A stretch of 64,000 bases of DNA from Neckera pumila. Its lineage: Eukaryota; Streptophyta; Bryopsida; Hypnales; Neckeraceae. Made by a program: the position numbers and the translations under genes. Location of the stretch: the NCBI GenBank assembly GCA_963969595.1, contig OZ018417.1, positions 8,620,501 through 8,684,500 on the forward strand, given 5' to 3'. The notes beneath the pieces were generated by a model. It saw only the letters and a list, made by a program, of their open reading frames with translations, was not told the origin of the DNA and made no database searches. Numbering within the stretch: the stretch's first letter is position 1; each line of letters starts with the position of its first letter. Shown in pieces: positions 46,503 through 58,449 of the stretch.

Positions 46503-46650
46503 TAGATGAAATCTCCAGATTGTGGATGAAAACCAAATTATAGACATGTGATATGTACTAATGTGATCTTTTCTATCCAATATGTGGATGAATGTTGAAA
46601 TTTGGAGCACCACTCTACCATTTGATATCGCCACTTTGACACTTTTCAAA
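46503..46650 (+). repeat. Dispersed repeat K, copy 3 (uninterrupted)
   Basis: Starts near TAGATGAAATCTCCAGATTG, passes through ACATGTGATATGTACTAATG and ends near ATATCGCCACTTTGACAC. Confidence 0.7.
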
Positions 46651-46690
46651 AAATGAAAAGAAAAACAAAAAAAACTGCCGCGATCGGCCT

Positions 46691-46917
46691 GGGAGGATTA
46701 ACCCCCCTATTGCCCCGAGTTTTACCCTTGCAGGAAACATTGGAATTTTCTATTTGCCACCAGTCCATGATAAAATTTGCAAATTCTGAATTCATATTTG
46801 TAATCACAGACTCCAAATTAGCTACCGTAGGAGTGAAGAAATACTAAATGTAAGCAGCGTAAAATAGGGGGCAATTTTTACATTTAGCCCTTAGCTGGGC
46901 AATAGGGGGGTCAATCC
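46691..46917. mobile_element. MITE family J (227 bp)
   Basis: Bounded by GGGAGGATTAACCCCCCTAT and its inverse-matching ATAGGGGGGTCAATCC. The body contains TTTTACCCTTGCAGGAAACA and ATTCATATTTGTAATCAC. Related copies lie at 48321-48549 and 45746-46200, with weaker ones at 18520-18700 and 49490-49710. Confidence 0.75.
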
Positions 46918-46932
46918 AAAGACGGCAAACAC

Positions 46933-47080
46933 CGGATGAAATCGCCATATTGTGGATGAAAACCAAATTATAAACATGTGGTATGTACTAATGTGATCTT
47001 TTCTATCCAATATGTGGATAGATGTTGAAATTTGGAGCACCACTAGAATTTTTTATATCGCCACTTTGACACTTCTTAAA
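46933..47080 (+). repeat. Dispersed repeat K, copy 4 (uninterrupted)
   Basis: Nearly identical to 46503-46650 over the TGTGGATGAAAACCAAATTA to ATATCGCCACTTTGACACTT span. The two copies flank the J MITE at 46691-46917. Confidence 0.7.
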
Positions 47081-47352
47081 AAATGAGAAAAAAAAATACC
47101 CTGCCGACCACCCACAGACAGAACCACCGGTCGGTTCAGTAAGAAAAGAACAACTCAGGATTACCATACTGAGAGTAAATTAGTGGGGTTGATTTCACTT
47201 TAGTTGTATCTAATTTGGATTTGATTTACTTATTTAGAAACCGATATCAAGGGACCTTTGCTGCGGATGGAGAATCAATTAAGTTTACTACCCAGCCACC
47301 TGAGCCGCCAAACCGACCAAGGCAAAGATTCAAAAGAAACTCAAAATGGGGG

Positions 47353-48309
47353 TTAACCCCTCATCGCCGCAGGGGACCAAAAGTGTCCTGATGTCTAATT
47401 CAAAGTGCTATAACATTTGCATCCGATGTCCAAATTCAATCAAACTTGTTGGGAAAGTTTCACTCTTTCATCTAGTTTATGTGGTAAAATTTTCAGACCA
47501 ATCCAAGATGTGTTGATTTATTGAAAGCCAATTGAAGTTCACAAGTTCAATTTCAATTCAGCAAATTGCATTTGAAGGCAGAAACTTCAGGGGCTTATTT
47601 CTCCTTCACCCAATGTTTGTTTTTAATAAAATTTGTTGGGTTATACTCCCTTTGAAGTCTTCTAATTGTGATAAAATTTTCAGGTTAATCCAAGTTGTTT
47701 TGAATAAATGGGAGCAATTTGAAGTTCAAAATCCCAAAATTTTTGGATTACAGTGAACTTCGGCGACTTGAATCTTCTTCATAGAGTGTCCATTTTCAAT
47801 AAATAAAAAACTTAAAAGTTCCGCATACTAGTCTAGTTCTTGTGGTTAAAATTTCATATCAATCCAAGAAGTAATGAGTGACTGAGAAGCATTTTAGTAG
47901 AAGGAGATTCAGACTTAGATGTGTTTTTTGCAACTTTTCTTGCTATTTTTTTGACATGTGCAAGCCATTTTGCAAACACAATGAGTCAATTTAATGGTAG
48001 TTTCTTTCACCAATGTGTTTGTATGCTAGTTTTGAATCACTTTATAGTTTCAAGTTTTTTCATTTGAACAGGTTTAGAAATCAAATTTATTTTTAGGAAA
48101 ATTTCAGCATCCTTTTTCAACACTAAAACATTATAATCTTGCAATCTATGTGGTCAAATGACTCCAAATTTTATACACGCCATCTACAACACATACTCTA
48201 CAAGATTGTATGGTTAAGATCTCTATAACATAGTGACATTTAAATCTATAAGACTTCAAAGGCAATGATGTTTTGGAACTCAAATGGGCCTTAAGCGTTG
48301 AAGGATTAA
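47353..48309 (+). mobile_element. TTAA-bordered element, subfamily D (957 bp)
   Basis: Left border TTAA-CCCCTCATCGCCGCAGGGGA, right border TTGAAGGA-TTAA. It shares the layout of the class (CCCC start, a C-run/G-run subterminal stem, similar length) but little body sequence with A or B, apart from a TTGCAATCTATGTGGTCAAA-type tract near 48140. No ORF. Confidence 0.6.
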
Positions 48310-48320
48310 TGAAGGGGCCA

Positions 48321-48549
48321 GGAGGATTGAACCCCCTTTTTGCCATGTATTTTACCTCCAGAGAAAACACTGAAATTTTTTATTTGCCACTGGCCCATGA
48401 TAAAATTTGCAAATTCTGAATTCATATTTGCAATCAGAGGCCCCCAAATTAGTGAAGTGATGAGATAAAAAAATTTACGTAGCACAAAATAGGGGAAATT
48501 TTTTATATTACCTTTGATTGGGGCAATTAGGGGGCGGGGTCAATCCTCC
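48321..48549. mobile_element. MITE family J, copy between two TTAA-bordered elements
   Basis: Starts GGAGGATTGAACCCCCTTTT and ends GGGGTCAATCCTCC, in a gap of about 240 bp between the elements at 47353 and 48554. Confidence 0.7.
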
Positions 48550-48553
48550 CTAA

Positions 48554-49486
48554 TTAACCCCTAAAGTCCCAAGGCTCTTTTTCCATCAAAAACCATTCAA
48601 AACTGCCATTTTTATAGCAAAGAGCAAAAAGAAATTTTAAATGTGTTTTTTGCATATTTAACCATAGGATCTTGTACTACACTAGTGTAAGAATGTGTGG
48701 AAGAAATTTTAGAAACTTTGACCATGTAGATTGCAAGATATTTGCATTTAAAGTGAAGGAAACAAGTTTTTTTGCACCTTGTTCAACTACATTTTTGGGC
48801 TTTGAACCTTCTTAACTTAAAAGTTTTGCTCTAATGATTTTGAATTTTGAATTCTATATGATGGAGAATTGAGTTGAAAATCTAGGATAAAAAAATTCAA
48901 AAAAGAAACACTTAGTTTTCACTTATTAAAAATTTGTTAAGTATAAGTAGGTTCAAGATTGAAGGAAAAATGAAATCATTAATAGCTCTAAGATAGGGTT
49001 GAAATATACTAATCTCAATGGTGAGATTGTTCTAGCAAGAAATCTTAACCTTGTGAAACTTTTTTTCTTAAAATTGTCAAAATTGAGTTCAGAAATGAAT
49101 CCTAGAAGTTATTTTTTCAAGAAAGATGCTCTAATTGCCCCAAAAATAAGATTGTCCATAACTTTTGCATAACAAATCCAAGTGGAATGAATCAAAGCTT
49201 CCCATGTAGATGAAAATTAAACCTATATGAAAAAAAAATTAAAAAAAAATTACTTAAAGTTTCTATGAAGGTTTTTTTCTGCCCGCCAAACTAAAATTTG
49301 GAGTTTTTCTACCATAACTTTTGCTACCGGGCACCGATTGAAATAAAAAATAAATTTTTGTAAAGCTAATGTGATTCTCTATCTTCACAGAAATATTCAG
49401 AAAACTATGACAAATATTGAGATTGTAGGAGCCTGCCCAAAATCCATTTTGTCCCCCAAGGGAACAATGGGACTTTAGGGGGTTAA
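48554..49486 (+). mobile_element. TTAA-bordered element, subfamily B, complete reference copy (933 bp)
   Basis: Both borders are intact: TTAA-CCCCTAAAGTCCCAAGG at the left and GGGACTTTAGGGGG-TTAA at the right, giving an inverted repeat of about 15 bp that starts with CCCC immediately inside TTAA. A subterminal stem GTCCCCCAAGGGAAC lies at about 49451-49465. Only short, low-complexity frames occur, so no transposase. Superfamily inference: TTAA target and CCC-type ends are the hallmark of piggyBac. Confidence 0.85.
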
Positions 49487-49489
49487 GGT

Positions 49490-50698
49490 GGGGGACTAAA
49501 GTGGGGCAAGAGGTTAAAAGTGGTCATACAGAATGGGCCCTGTAGTGTGAATTTTTCTTTGGGGAAAATATAAGAATTTTTTTGTTTTCTACATGATACA
49601 ATTTGGAAATTTTCAAGTCATTTTTGCAATTAGAGGCTCCAAAATAGCTAGGGGAGATGAAGAATATAGAATTACTATGACACAAAATAGGGATTAACAA
49701 ATACCTTGTAGAATACGGAGTTCATCCATCAGGATATACTTTGTATGACCCCTTTAACGTCTTGCTACGGTGCAGACCTCCCAAACCGACATTTTTTGCT
49801 AAGAGGCATAGTTACTATCATTAGATTGATCAAATTATCATGTTTTCTTTGTTGGCAAGGGAGAAGAGGTTCCAACGCATCAAAAAATGTGACACTTGGG
49901 ATATTGCATGCAAAAACTATGAAGGGTAAGCTTTTTGGAGGGTAGATTTTTAGAAACCGTTTCTTCCACACTTGCACATACTGATTTTTTGGAGATGTGC
50001 ACAGCTAATGGTAATTTTAGGCAAGGTGCGATTTTGTATGCACTTTGGTTCATTATATCAAATTAAGTGTGTTACTGAGGTGATTGGCGTAAGAGGGCAT
50101 GACCATACTAACAAAGCCTACAATATTGTAAGGGCATCATCAATGCACTCTAGAATTTGCCTTTCTAAATAAACTTTCTAATTTTTCATTGGTTTATAAC
50201 TGGAACTTAAAATTTTGATCATTGGAAGTGAATCCCAAGTACTTTCAATAGGTACAAGCAAATTCAAATTTAAATACGGAATACAGAAACAAATTGCTTT
50301 AAAAGTTAGCTAAAAGATAAATATTATAGAGGTTTAGGCAAATCATGGTTACTAAAGCACATTGCACTCCAAATTTGGTCACAATCCATTGCAATCTCAA
50401 TGTGTATAAATTTCATAATGAAAGGATTTCTAGCCTTTCTCAAATTTGTGAAGTTTTGTCTTTCAAATATTTTAGAAAAAAAACCATGTATATTTTATAA
50501 TTTGTGCATTGTAGTCAATATGTTAGAAAATGGGTTGAAAATATATGGGAAAAAATTGATCTAAATAACTTTCATATTCATCATTAAAAAATTTATTAAG
50601 TGCAAGGAAGTTTTTGATGATCCAAAAAACTGAAATTGCTAATAATTTTGAAATAAAATTAAAAATTAAAAATTCCTATGGTGAAAATGTTCTAATAA

Positions 50699-50729
<31 letters not shown>

Positions 50730-51216
50730 TTTTTTTTTTTTATAATATATATCTACCTTCATTGATTGCATAATAAAGCTTATAATTTTCATCTCATTGC
50801 TTGAATTGAATTGTTAAAGTACAATTGTGTGATTAATCTAATGTGCAATCAAATAAAACTAATATTTTATAAATATTTTGTGCTGCATGTTTTGACATTC
50901 AAATTTAAAAAAAACTTATAATTTTTGAAATATTAATTGGAATGACAAAGCTTCACATATAAATTAGGATGATAAGCATCTATCCTGAGCATTCTATGCA
51001 AAAGTTCCAACTTATAAAGTCAATAGAGTTTACATGAAGTCTCAAAAATTCCAAAGTAGGCTGAATAGTCTTTTGGGGTTAATTTGTTTTTAATTTTAAT
51101 TTAAAATTGCAATTTAAACGGCTTTTAATTTATTTATATATTATGACAAAATTTGTTTCACCTTGTTAGCCTTTTCATTTATAATAATGCAAATATTAAA
51201 AGATTGGTAAAGATTT
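49490..51216. other. Repeat-derived AT-rich DNA
   Basis: 49490-49710 is a weak J-like copy. A TACA microsatellite lies at about 50697-50728. A lone right border TTTTGGGG-TTAA ends at 51082, suggesting an eroded TTAA-bordered element without a recognisable left end. No gene. Confidence 0.45.
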
Positions 51217-52050
51217 TCTACCCCCTAAGCATTTAGAACTATAATTGATAAAAAAAAACTCCAAAATTTCCATATGTAGTGCAAAGAAGTAATTCTTTGC
51301 ATATTCAAGCGCACTCAGGTACTTGAATTAGACATGCATCAAAATGTGTGGAGGAAATTTCTTGAAACTTTGCCCAAATAGATTTGTAAAATATAAGTAT
51401 TTCAAATGAAAAGAATTATTTTTGTATTGAGCCATACTAGGATTTCAGACTTTGAATCCCCTTTTGCACTACAAAGTTTAGAAGCTTAAATAATAATGGT
51501 TTTATGGAAAAAAACCTTCATTTAAAAAATTGTTATGTAAAAGTAGACACAAGATGGAAGGAAATTTAACTCCTTAATAGTTCAAAAATGGAATCAAAAT
51601 ATGTCAATCTAATCATTTTAGCATATGTTCTACATCCTATAGACCTTTTGTTATTAATTTTTATAGAAATAATATTTTTTTCTTGAAGATGCCGTAATTA
51701 CTTGCAACTCATGACTCTTTGTATCTTTCACATCACTATTTCAAATGGAATGAATAAAAGAATTTCTTCTATATGTAATATGTTCTATAAGAAATTTTTT
51801 AGTTTTAAATCAATTTTGAGCTTAGTTTATCCCCTTACCTTTGCAAAGGTTTAAAAAAAAATCGCAATATTCGACATCATAGGATCTTGCCTAAGATCTT
51901 GAAAAATCAATTGGAAGACTTTGAATCTTTAGAATATGCAATGATCAAAAAATTTCTTTGTAAACGAGCAATATGTCTTCTCCATTGTCAGAAAACTTCA
52001 TATGTTTGCTGATAGAAATAGATATCAACGAATCTTTATAAGCTTAATCT
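51217..52050 (+). mobile_element. Diverged TTAA-bordered element, subfamily B
   Basis: A weak left border (CTACCCCCTAAGCATTTAG) is followed by a B-like body: CTCCAAAATTTCCAT, AATGTGTGGAGGAAATTTCT, CAAATAGATTTGTAAAATAT. The right end is unclear; coordinates are approximate. Confidence 0.45.
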
Positions 52051-52723
52051 ATAGAATGCATTCAAGTTTTTGAAATTTTCACAAAATTTATATTATTTTG
52101 CAAATTATAAATCAATAAATTGTAGGTAATTCACAAAAAAAATTCAAGAACTTCAAAGTTAAATTAAAGTGGATAAAAAAGTAGGTGGGTATTGGATAAT
52201 TTATTTTGAGTCTTTGGCGGAGTCAAGTGAACTTCAAATTGCTCTAAACTCTAGTTCTTAAAACTTGTAGAGTGGATAATAAAGTACATTATTGTGCTTG
52301 ATTTTGTTGGTAGAGCTTTGAAATACAATGAAACAATTGAAAATCCTAAATTGCCCTTGAAGTAAGGGATATATAATTTGGAACCAAAAAAACCTAGATT
52401 AAAAGAACTATACAAGTTTATTCAATTAGCACAAAAGTTTAAATAGAATGAAACCCACTCACATTAATTTGGATAATTTTTGGATGAATGCAATCCAATG
52501 AATTTGAAGTTTTAGATGAACTTTATGTGAAAGTTGGATAGAAATTACAATATTTGAGAGTTTGAAAATAATGTCATCTACATCATCTTGAATTTATCTA
52601 AATATTGTGAACTTAAATGTTGTAATGGCCCATAAAATTTGCATGATTTTGGAATTAAGGTAGGATTTACTAAAAGAATTAAAGGTATATAGTGCATTAT
52701 TTAATGTACTAATAGTGAACATA

Positions 52724-53627
52724 CTATATTCTAAAGTCCCAATTTTTGCTTGAAGGACAAATGAACTTTCTAATGATCTCAATTTTGCTATGATTTTTGA
52801 AAACTTTTTGTTAAGATAGAAAACACATTAGCTTTTGGATACTATAATTTTTACTTCAATTAGTACCCATGAGCAAAAATTATGCGATCTCTAGTAAAAA
52901 ATAAAAAGATTGTTAGGTAATAGAAAAAATCACAAGAAATTTTAAAATATTTTTTTTAAAATCATTTTTTATAGATTTTATTTTTTCTACATAAAAAGCT
53001 TTGATTCACTTCATTTGGATTAGCGATGCAAAAAGATGAAGCTTCTTGTTTTTAGGCAATCATACCATATCCTTAACAAAATAACGTATTGGATTCATTT
53101 TTAAACTCACTTTTGAAAAAATTTGAAAAGGAAAATTCAACAAGGTTCAATATATTGCTTGAACAATTCACCATTGGGATTTTTGTAATGTGTTACAATT
53201 CCACCTTTGAGCTATTAACAATTTAGTTTTTCCTTCAATCTTGTCATTACTTCTACTTAACAATTTTTTAAAGAGTTTCAACGCAATTTTCTAATAAAAA
53301 ATTCAAAGAGTTTCAACGCAATTCTCCAATACAAAAAATTTAATTCAAAATCTGTAGTGCAAAAAGCTTAAGTTAAAAAGATTCAAAGTCTTATAATCTA
53401 GTTATATAAGATACAAGAAAACCCATATCTTTTGCTTTAAATGCAAATATCTTGCAATTCGAGTTTCCTAAATTTGTTCTACACATACTTGTACTATTAT
53501 AGTGTAAGGTCCTACAAATAAATATGCAAAAGAATATCAACTTTACATGCTTTTTGTTCTTTGCAATAGCAATGAGAATTTTGAATGTTTTTTAATGGAA
53601 CAAAGGCCTTGGGCCTTTAGGGATTAA
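52724..53627 (-). mobile_element. TTAA-bordered element, subfamily B (about 904 bp)
   Basis: The right border GGCCTTGGGCCTTTAGGGA-TTAA ends at 53627. The left border is eroded (CTATATTCTAAAGTCCCAAT). The body is subfamily B throughout. Confidence 0.7.
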
Positions 53628-53640
53628 GATGGAAATGTTT

Positions 53641-54887
53641 TTAAACCCCTAAATTCCTAAAGCACCAAATTTTGGTGTCGAAAATACTTTGAAGCTAAAT
53701 CTTTGAAGTTAAATTTAAATTAAATCTGACCAAGTTATTATTTTTAGTAATTTATACTTTTGAAATTTATTTTTGAACTCTAATTGTAGCATCCAAATCC
53801 AATTTTGAAAATGATTGATTATTGTTTTTCTATTCGAGATTTTAGGCAAGGGTGTCCATTGCAATCTTGACTTTCTATAGAATTGAGAGCTCTTGGAAAT
53901 GAGCCTCAAAATACACTAGATCTTGAAGGAACAATTACATTAGAAATTCATTTAAAAAGAAATCTAGAGTATATTTTGAAAAGCCATATATTGATTGGAA
54001 TTATGCATGTTAGGCCCTTTAACTTCATTGTTTTTTGGTGATCAATTTTTTAGATTTGACATATGAAACAAGGATTAAAAGACTTCAAATCACTTTCACA
54101 ATTTTAACTCTTTCATGATCAAACAATATAATTTTTCAATCTATAAGTGATATTGTTGTGTTTTCTTTTCCCATGTGATTTCTAACATGTCTAATTTGAA
54201 TTTGTACCGTTACAATTCAAAAAAATTGATACTCCTTCCGTCTCAAAATGATTGTCCATCTTTCCCAAAATAGATGTCTAGAAATAATAGTCCACTACTT
54301 TCAAATTTAGTTGTATGAAAGATGCAATTTATGAAATAGTCAATATGTTACAATAAGAGTTTTAATTAGACAAAAACACAATTCATAAAATAGTCAATGT
54401 CAATTCCACAAAGACACAATTCATAAAATAGTTAGTTTTAGTTCTGTAAGTTTTACAACAAGTTGCTCACGAGCTGCTCAAAAAAAATCTAATTGTAAAC
54501 TATCTTCACAAAATCTTCACATAGTACAAAGACAAAATGGAAAACAATGTGTTGCTATGCTCAGTATTCATTTTCGGTAGAAAAGCATAAGCTAGCGGGT
54601 GATTTATCATGTGAACTTGCAACCTCAACTTTCCCACTCTAAGTAGTTTATGCTTTAAACTTGATATTGCTGTTTTTGCAAACCGCTGAGCAAATCAAGA
54701 GTTAATCTACATGTCTGCATTCATTACTTTACCAAATTCTCAAATATGCCTTAATTTTGAGAAAAGATTTTTATGGGACAATCATTTCATGACGGAAGGA
54801 GTACAACTTATAAAATTGGTGGCTTTTTGTTCTATTTGGAGCAAATTCATAGAAGCTCAAACAAGGCCTTGGGCATTTAGAAATTAA
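53641..54887 (+). mobile_element. TTAA-bordered element hosting a Stowaway-like insertion
   Basis: Left border TTAA-ACCCCTAAATTCC with a subterminal palindrome CACCAAATTTTGGTG (53662-53676); right border GGCCTTGGGCATTTAGAAA-TTAA. Removing the insertion at 54232-54801 and one TA leaves about 675 bp, within the size range of the class. Confidence 0.6.
54232..54801. mobile_element. Stowaway/mariner-like MITE (570 bp)
   Basis: Termini CTCCTTCCGTCTCAAAATGA and the inverse CTCCTTCCGTCATGAAATGA, flanked by TA on each side (54230-54231 and 54802-54803). CTCC(C/T)TCCGT ends with a TA duplication are the recognised signature of plant Stowaway (Tc1/mariner) elements. No transposase; longer than typical Stowaway MITEs, so possibly a deletion derivative of a full element. 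Confidence 0.85.
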
Positions 54888-55089
54888 GCTTTATGTGTTT
54901 TTTATTCAAAAATTCATAATGATTTCTTCAAGAATCCCAAAAATACAAACAACTTAAACTAAATGCAAACCTCAAATAGTTGCTTTATACACCTCCTAGA
55001 TGAATGGAAGTTAGTGCCAATTATGATGGGGTGCAACAATTGAATTAACCTTGAAAGTACCATCCCATAAATACAAGTTCAAGCCTTAT

Positions 55090-55740
55090 ATCCTTTGCTT
55101 TATTTGCTACCATTTTGCAAGTACATATGAATGAAATTTATTTGATTTGATTTCTTAAAGATGAAATCACATGTCTCATATGAATCTTTAATTTTCAATT
55201 TTTTGGTAAAATTTGATATAATTTTTGAACCTTTAGAAAAAAAATAAAGAAAATTCATATGAGATATAAAATGTGCTCAATAAATCTGAAATTTTCACTA
55301 AAGGTATATTATTGTAGTCAATTACATCCTAGTTTAATTCAAAATTATGGTGTCATTATAAAATCATAATATCAACAAACCATAATTATAGGCCCAAAGT
55401 TCAAATTACAGTAATGTATTGAAATTTCCAAATTTCCAAAACTACACTTGATAAACTTTAGTTCATTAGTTAGGCACAAGTTCAAAAAATATCATTATTA
55501 AGGCAAAAATTCACATCAAGAATATTGAGCAAAAAGTGATGAAAGTACACTTCTACAAAGGTAATATGTGGGTTAAGCATTTTCTTCTTTTGAAAAATCA
55601 CTAATGCAATAGCAAAGAATATCCAATGCTTTATTCATTTAAAATACACTCAAACACCTCCCCAAAAAGTTGGATGAAAATATGTTTTTTCCATCCTAAG
55701 TACCTTGTTAAAATCACCCAAAGGACTCAAAATGTCTTCA
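55090..55740 (+). repeat. Dispersed repeat E, copy 3
   Basis: Matches 44200-44840 over CAAGTACATATGAATGAAAT, AAAGATGAAATCACATGTCT, CAACAAACCATAATTATAGG and AAAACTACACTTGATAAACT. A further fragment (TTGAATATGAATTTTCTTCA) is at about 56154, inverted. Confidence 0.65.
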
Positions 55741-56843
55741 ATTTTTTTGGAGGTTGACCCTGGAAGGACATTTTGTCTCCTTTGGATGGTTAATTAGACT
55801 TTGTGCATACTAAAGAAAGGATGACTTTTATCCATTTTTGTGTGTGCACCTTTATTGATGCTACATGCACATTATTGAAAAAAATTAAAGACATTTTAGT
55901 TGTTTTTTTATTTTATATGAGATAGTTTGTAAGAAAAAAATGGTATACTATCTATTGTATTTCAATAATTGAGTTTTTTTCCAGTAGAACTTGATTTTGA
56001 CATTCAAAATGATTTCATTTGCTTTTGAGCACATGTAAAAAAATGAAGCTCTTCAAGTGGAGTTTCTACTCTTTTTGGAAATTTTGAAATAATTCTCTAA
56101 AATAAGCATTTTAGTGAAGTTTGAAGTTCAGACTCTTTTTAACATGATTTGTATTGAATATGAATTTTCTTCATTTTTTCTTCAAAAATTCATTGTACTT
56201 TCAAAATTTCACAAAAAATGTAAAGGTTGATTTTATGACAGATATTGGAAAATATAAAGTCATTGCTAAAAACATAAAGCCAAAAAAATTCATTCATAAA
56301 TAACCAAGAACTGAAGGATACAAAATGAGGGACTTTCAAGTTTGACTCCGTGGTCATCAACTTTGTCATTCATGGATTAACTTATGCAATAAGATAGCCA
56401 AGGTGCTTTAGAAATGCCCCTATTCTAAAAGTGACCTTAACATAGAGGTACATTTTGCTTTCTTCAATGTACCAATAGTATACACTTTAAGAAGGAACAA
56501 TATTAGTGATCCCTGTGTTTCCACTTCAAATTTTGTAGCTAATTCCACAAAGGTCCAAATAATATGAAACGGCTCAGGTTTGATGCCAATTCCATTTCCT
56601 TTCTCCATTAAAATTCATTGAAGATGGTTTCAAGGAATTTAGCTTCCCTCTAAATGCTATCAGTTCTTAAAATCATTCCTTTAACTCATAAACAATGCCG
56701 TAGCCGTTTTGTGGTCGAAGAATGAGAGAGAACCGAGTTGTGTAGGACCGAATTGCACCTATTCATCCTTGAAATTTTGGGTGGAAAAGGGAGATCGTGA
56801 ATAGTAGTTTGACCTCTAGTGAGCACTTTTGTTTTTTTCAAAG
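55741..56843. other. AT-rich, repeat-derived spacer
   Basis: 56430-56660 resembles the interior of 2205-2511. No gene is recognised. Confidence 0.4.
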
Positions 56844-57243
56844 TAAGGTAGAGCCACCCATTCCCAACCAGTGATCCATTCCCGACTTATAGATGCACGT
56901 ATTTTTGACCAAGCTTAGAATTTTTTTTTTTTCCTTTCAAGGTGAGAACTAATAAATACATGACACATGTCCCAAGTTGTGAGAAAGAAAGTAGAAAATA
57001 ATGATTAAGAAAAAAGTTATTGAATGATCACAATTGGAAGAGTCTAGAGGTTGGCCATTGGTCTAAAGCACTTTTTGCCTCCCAAAATTCATAGTAATTT
57101 TAGTTCAAGCAATAAAATTACCAAATTTTTCACAATCCTTGTCATTTCTATTGATATACCTTTGAAAAATATTTGTTTTGCCTTCACTACTCCAGATCTT
57201 GTTGGAATTCCTTGTTTGGTTGGTTATGAGTAGCTCTACCTTA
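56844..57243 (+). mobile_element. MITE, TAAGGTAGAGCC-ended, sister of 2562-2981
   Basis: 400 bp between TAAGGTAGAGCCACCCATTC and the inverse of TAAGGTAGAGCTACTCATAA. Nearly every landmark of 2562-2981 is present in the same order, and the left-flanking repeat (56430-56660 against 2205-2511) is shared too, so a composite block was duplicated or moved. Confidence 0.75.
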
Positions 57244-58449
57244 GATAATGTCATATAGTGCCAAAAGGGATGGTTTCTACGGTTGACCAGCCCGGCATTC
57301 GAGAGTTAATAAGAGCAGACTACCGACCTTAATAGTATGGGAGGGTGGGCTTCTTATTCTTCTTATTCATTTTACAGATAACATGAGACCTCCCTCTGAA
57401 TAGTGAGGGATGTTTCAAATTGGAAAGAATCATGTCAAGTGGTCGGTTGTGCTCGGTGTAATTAAGTATCCATACTAGTTTCCCTGGGAGATACTGTAAT
57501 CAACATGAGCAAGCATTGTATGCTAATCATCCTTTTAGTAGTAGGCCCCATACCCATTCTAATTGCGATCAATGTCTGCTTCATTATTTCTTTCCAAAGA
57601 CCCAAATTTTCCCATGATGACGCAGATATTTCCTAAGGTGGGACTCATAATTTAATTTGGAGTAAGTTACCCCCATGCAAGCAAGCACTGCACAGATGAC
57701 TGCAGTTGTGCAAAAAGATACCCTCAAACTCATAGATTAGGCCCCGGATTCCCGCGCCAAATGCGGCATAACACATTATTATGTGAGGCTTGCAGGGGGG
57801 TCATGCAGAAAAAGGTAAACAAATATACCAAAGGAAGCTTCAGATAGAAGACGCTGAAGAATCTGGTTTGAAACTTTAATTTTTTTTTGACACAATCCGG
57901 TTTTTAGTTGGAATTGATAACTTAGCCTAAGTTTAGAAAAAGCAGAAGCAAAGAATGTAAAAGAGAGTCTCCAGGGTGATGCCGTTTGTTCTTTGATTAA
58001 ACTCCGGGTTTCAAAAAAAAAAGAATGTAAGAGAGAGAGAAAGTGCAAATAATAATTTATTAAGAGAGTTTATTACCTTCACTTGGAATCAAAGGGAGAT
58101 TGATCAAGTCTTTTATTTTGCGGGGTTGGTGGTTAATATGCTAAGGTTGCACTCAGTTGTTCTTTGATTCTTCTGATGTCTGCATGCAGATATGGGGAGA
58201 AGGTCCCCTCGAAGGGCTCAAAAGCTCTTTGCGGCGAAGGCCCTTTGCGGCCATATAGTATATTATGAATTTGGTGGTATTTGATTAGAGAAAGAGTGAC
58301 CAAATATTCTTCAGTACAAAGTAAACTAAAGATCATGATAATACATAAATAATCAGGTATGTATCACAGTTCATATATTATACCACAATTGAAGAGTTAT
58401 AAGGCTAATTGCAGGTCATCTAGAGAGACCCTAAGGGCCTCTCAAGGAT
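57244..58449. other. Spacer of mixed composition
   Basis: GC is slightly higher than in the AT-rich spacers. A GTTCTTTGATT word occurs twice (about 57986 and 58158). No gene, tRNA or clear SINE head is recognised. Confidence 0.4.

Noticed and set aside
57780..58060. Possible SINE with a pol III B-box (GGTTTGAAAC at about 57866)
   Set aside because: The B-box match is poor, no A-box is found at the right distance, and no target duplication is visible.
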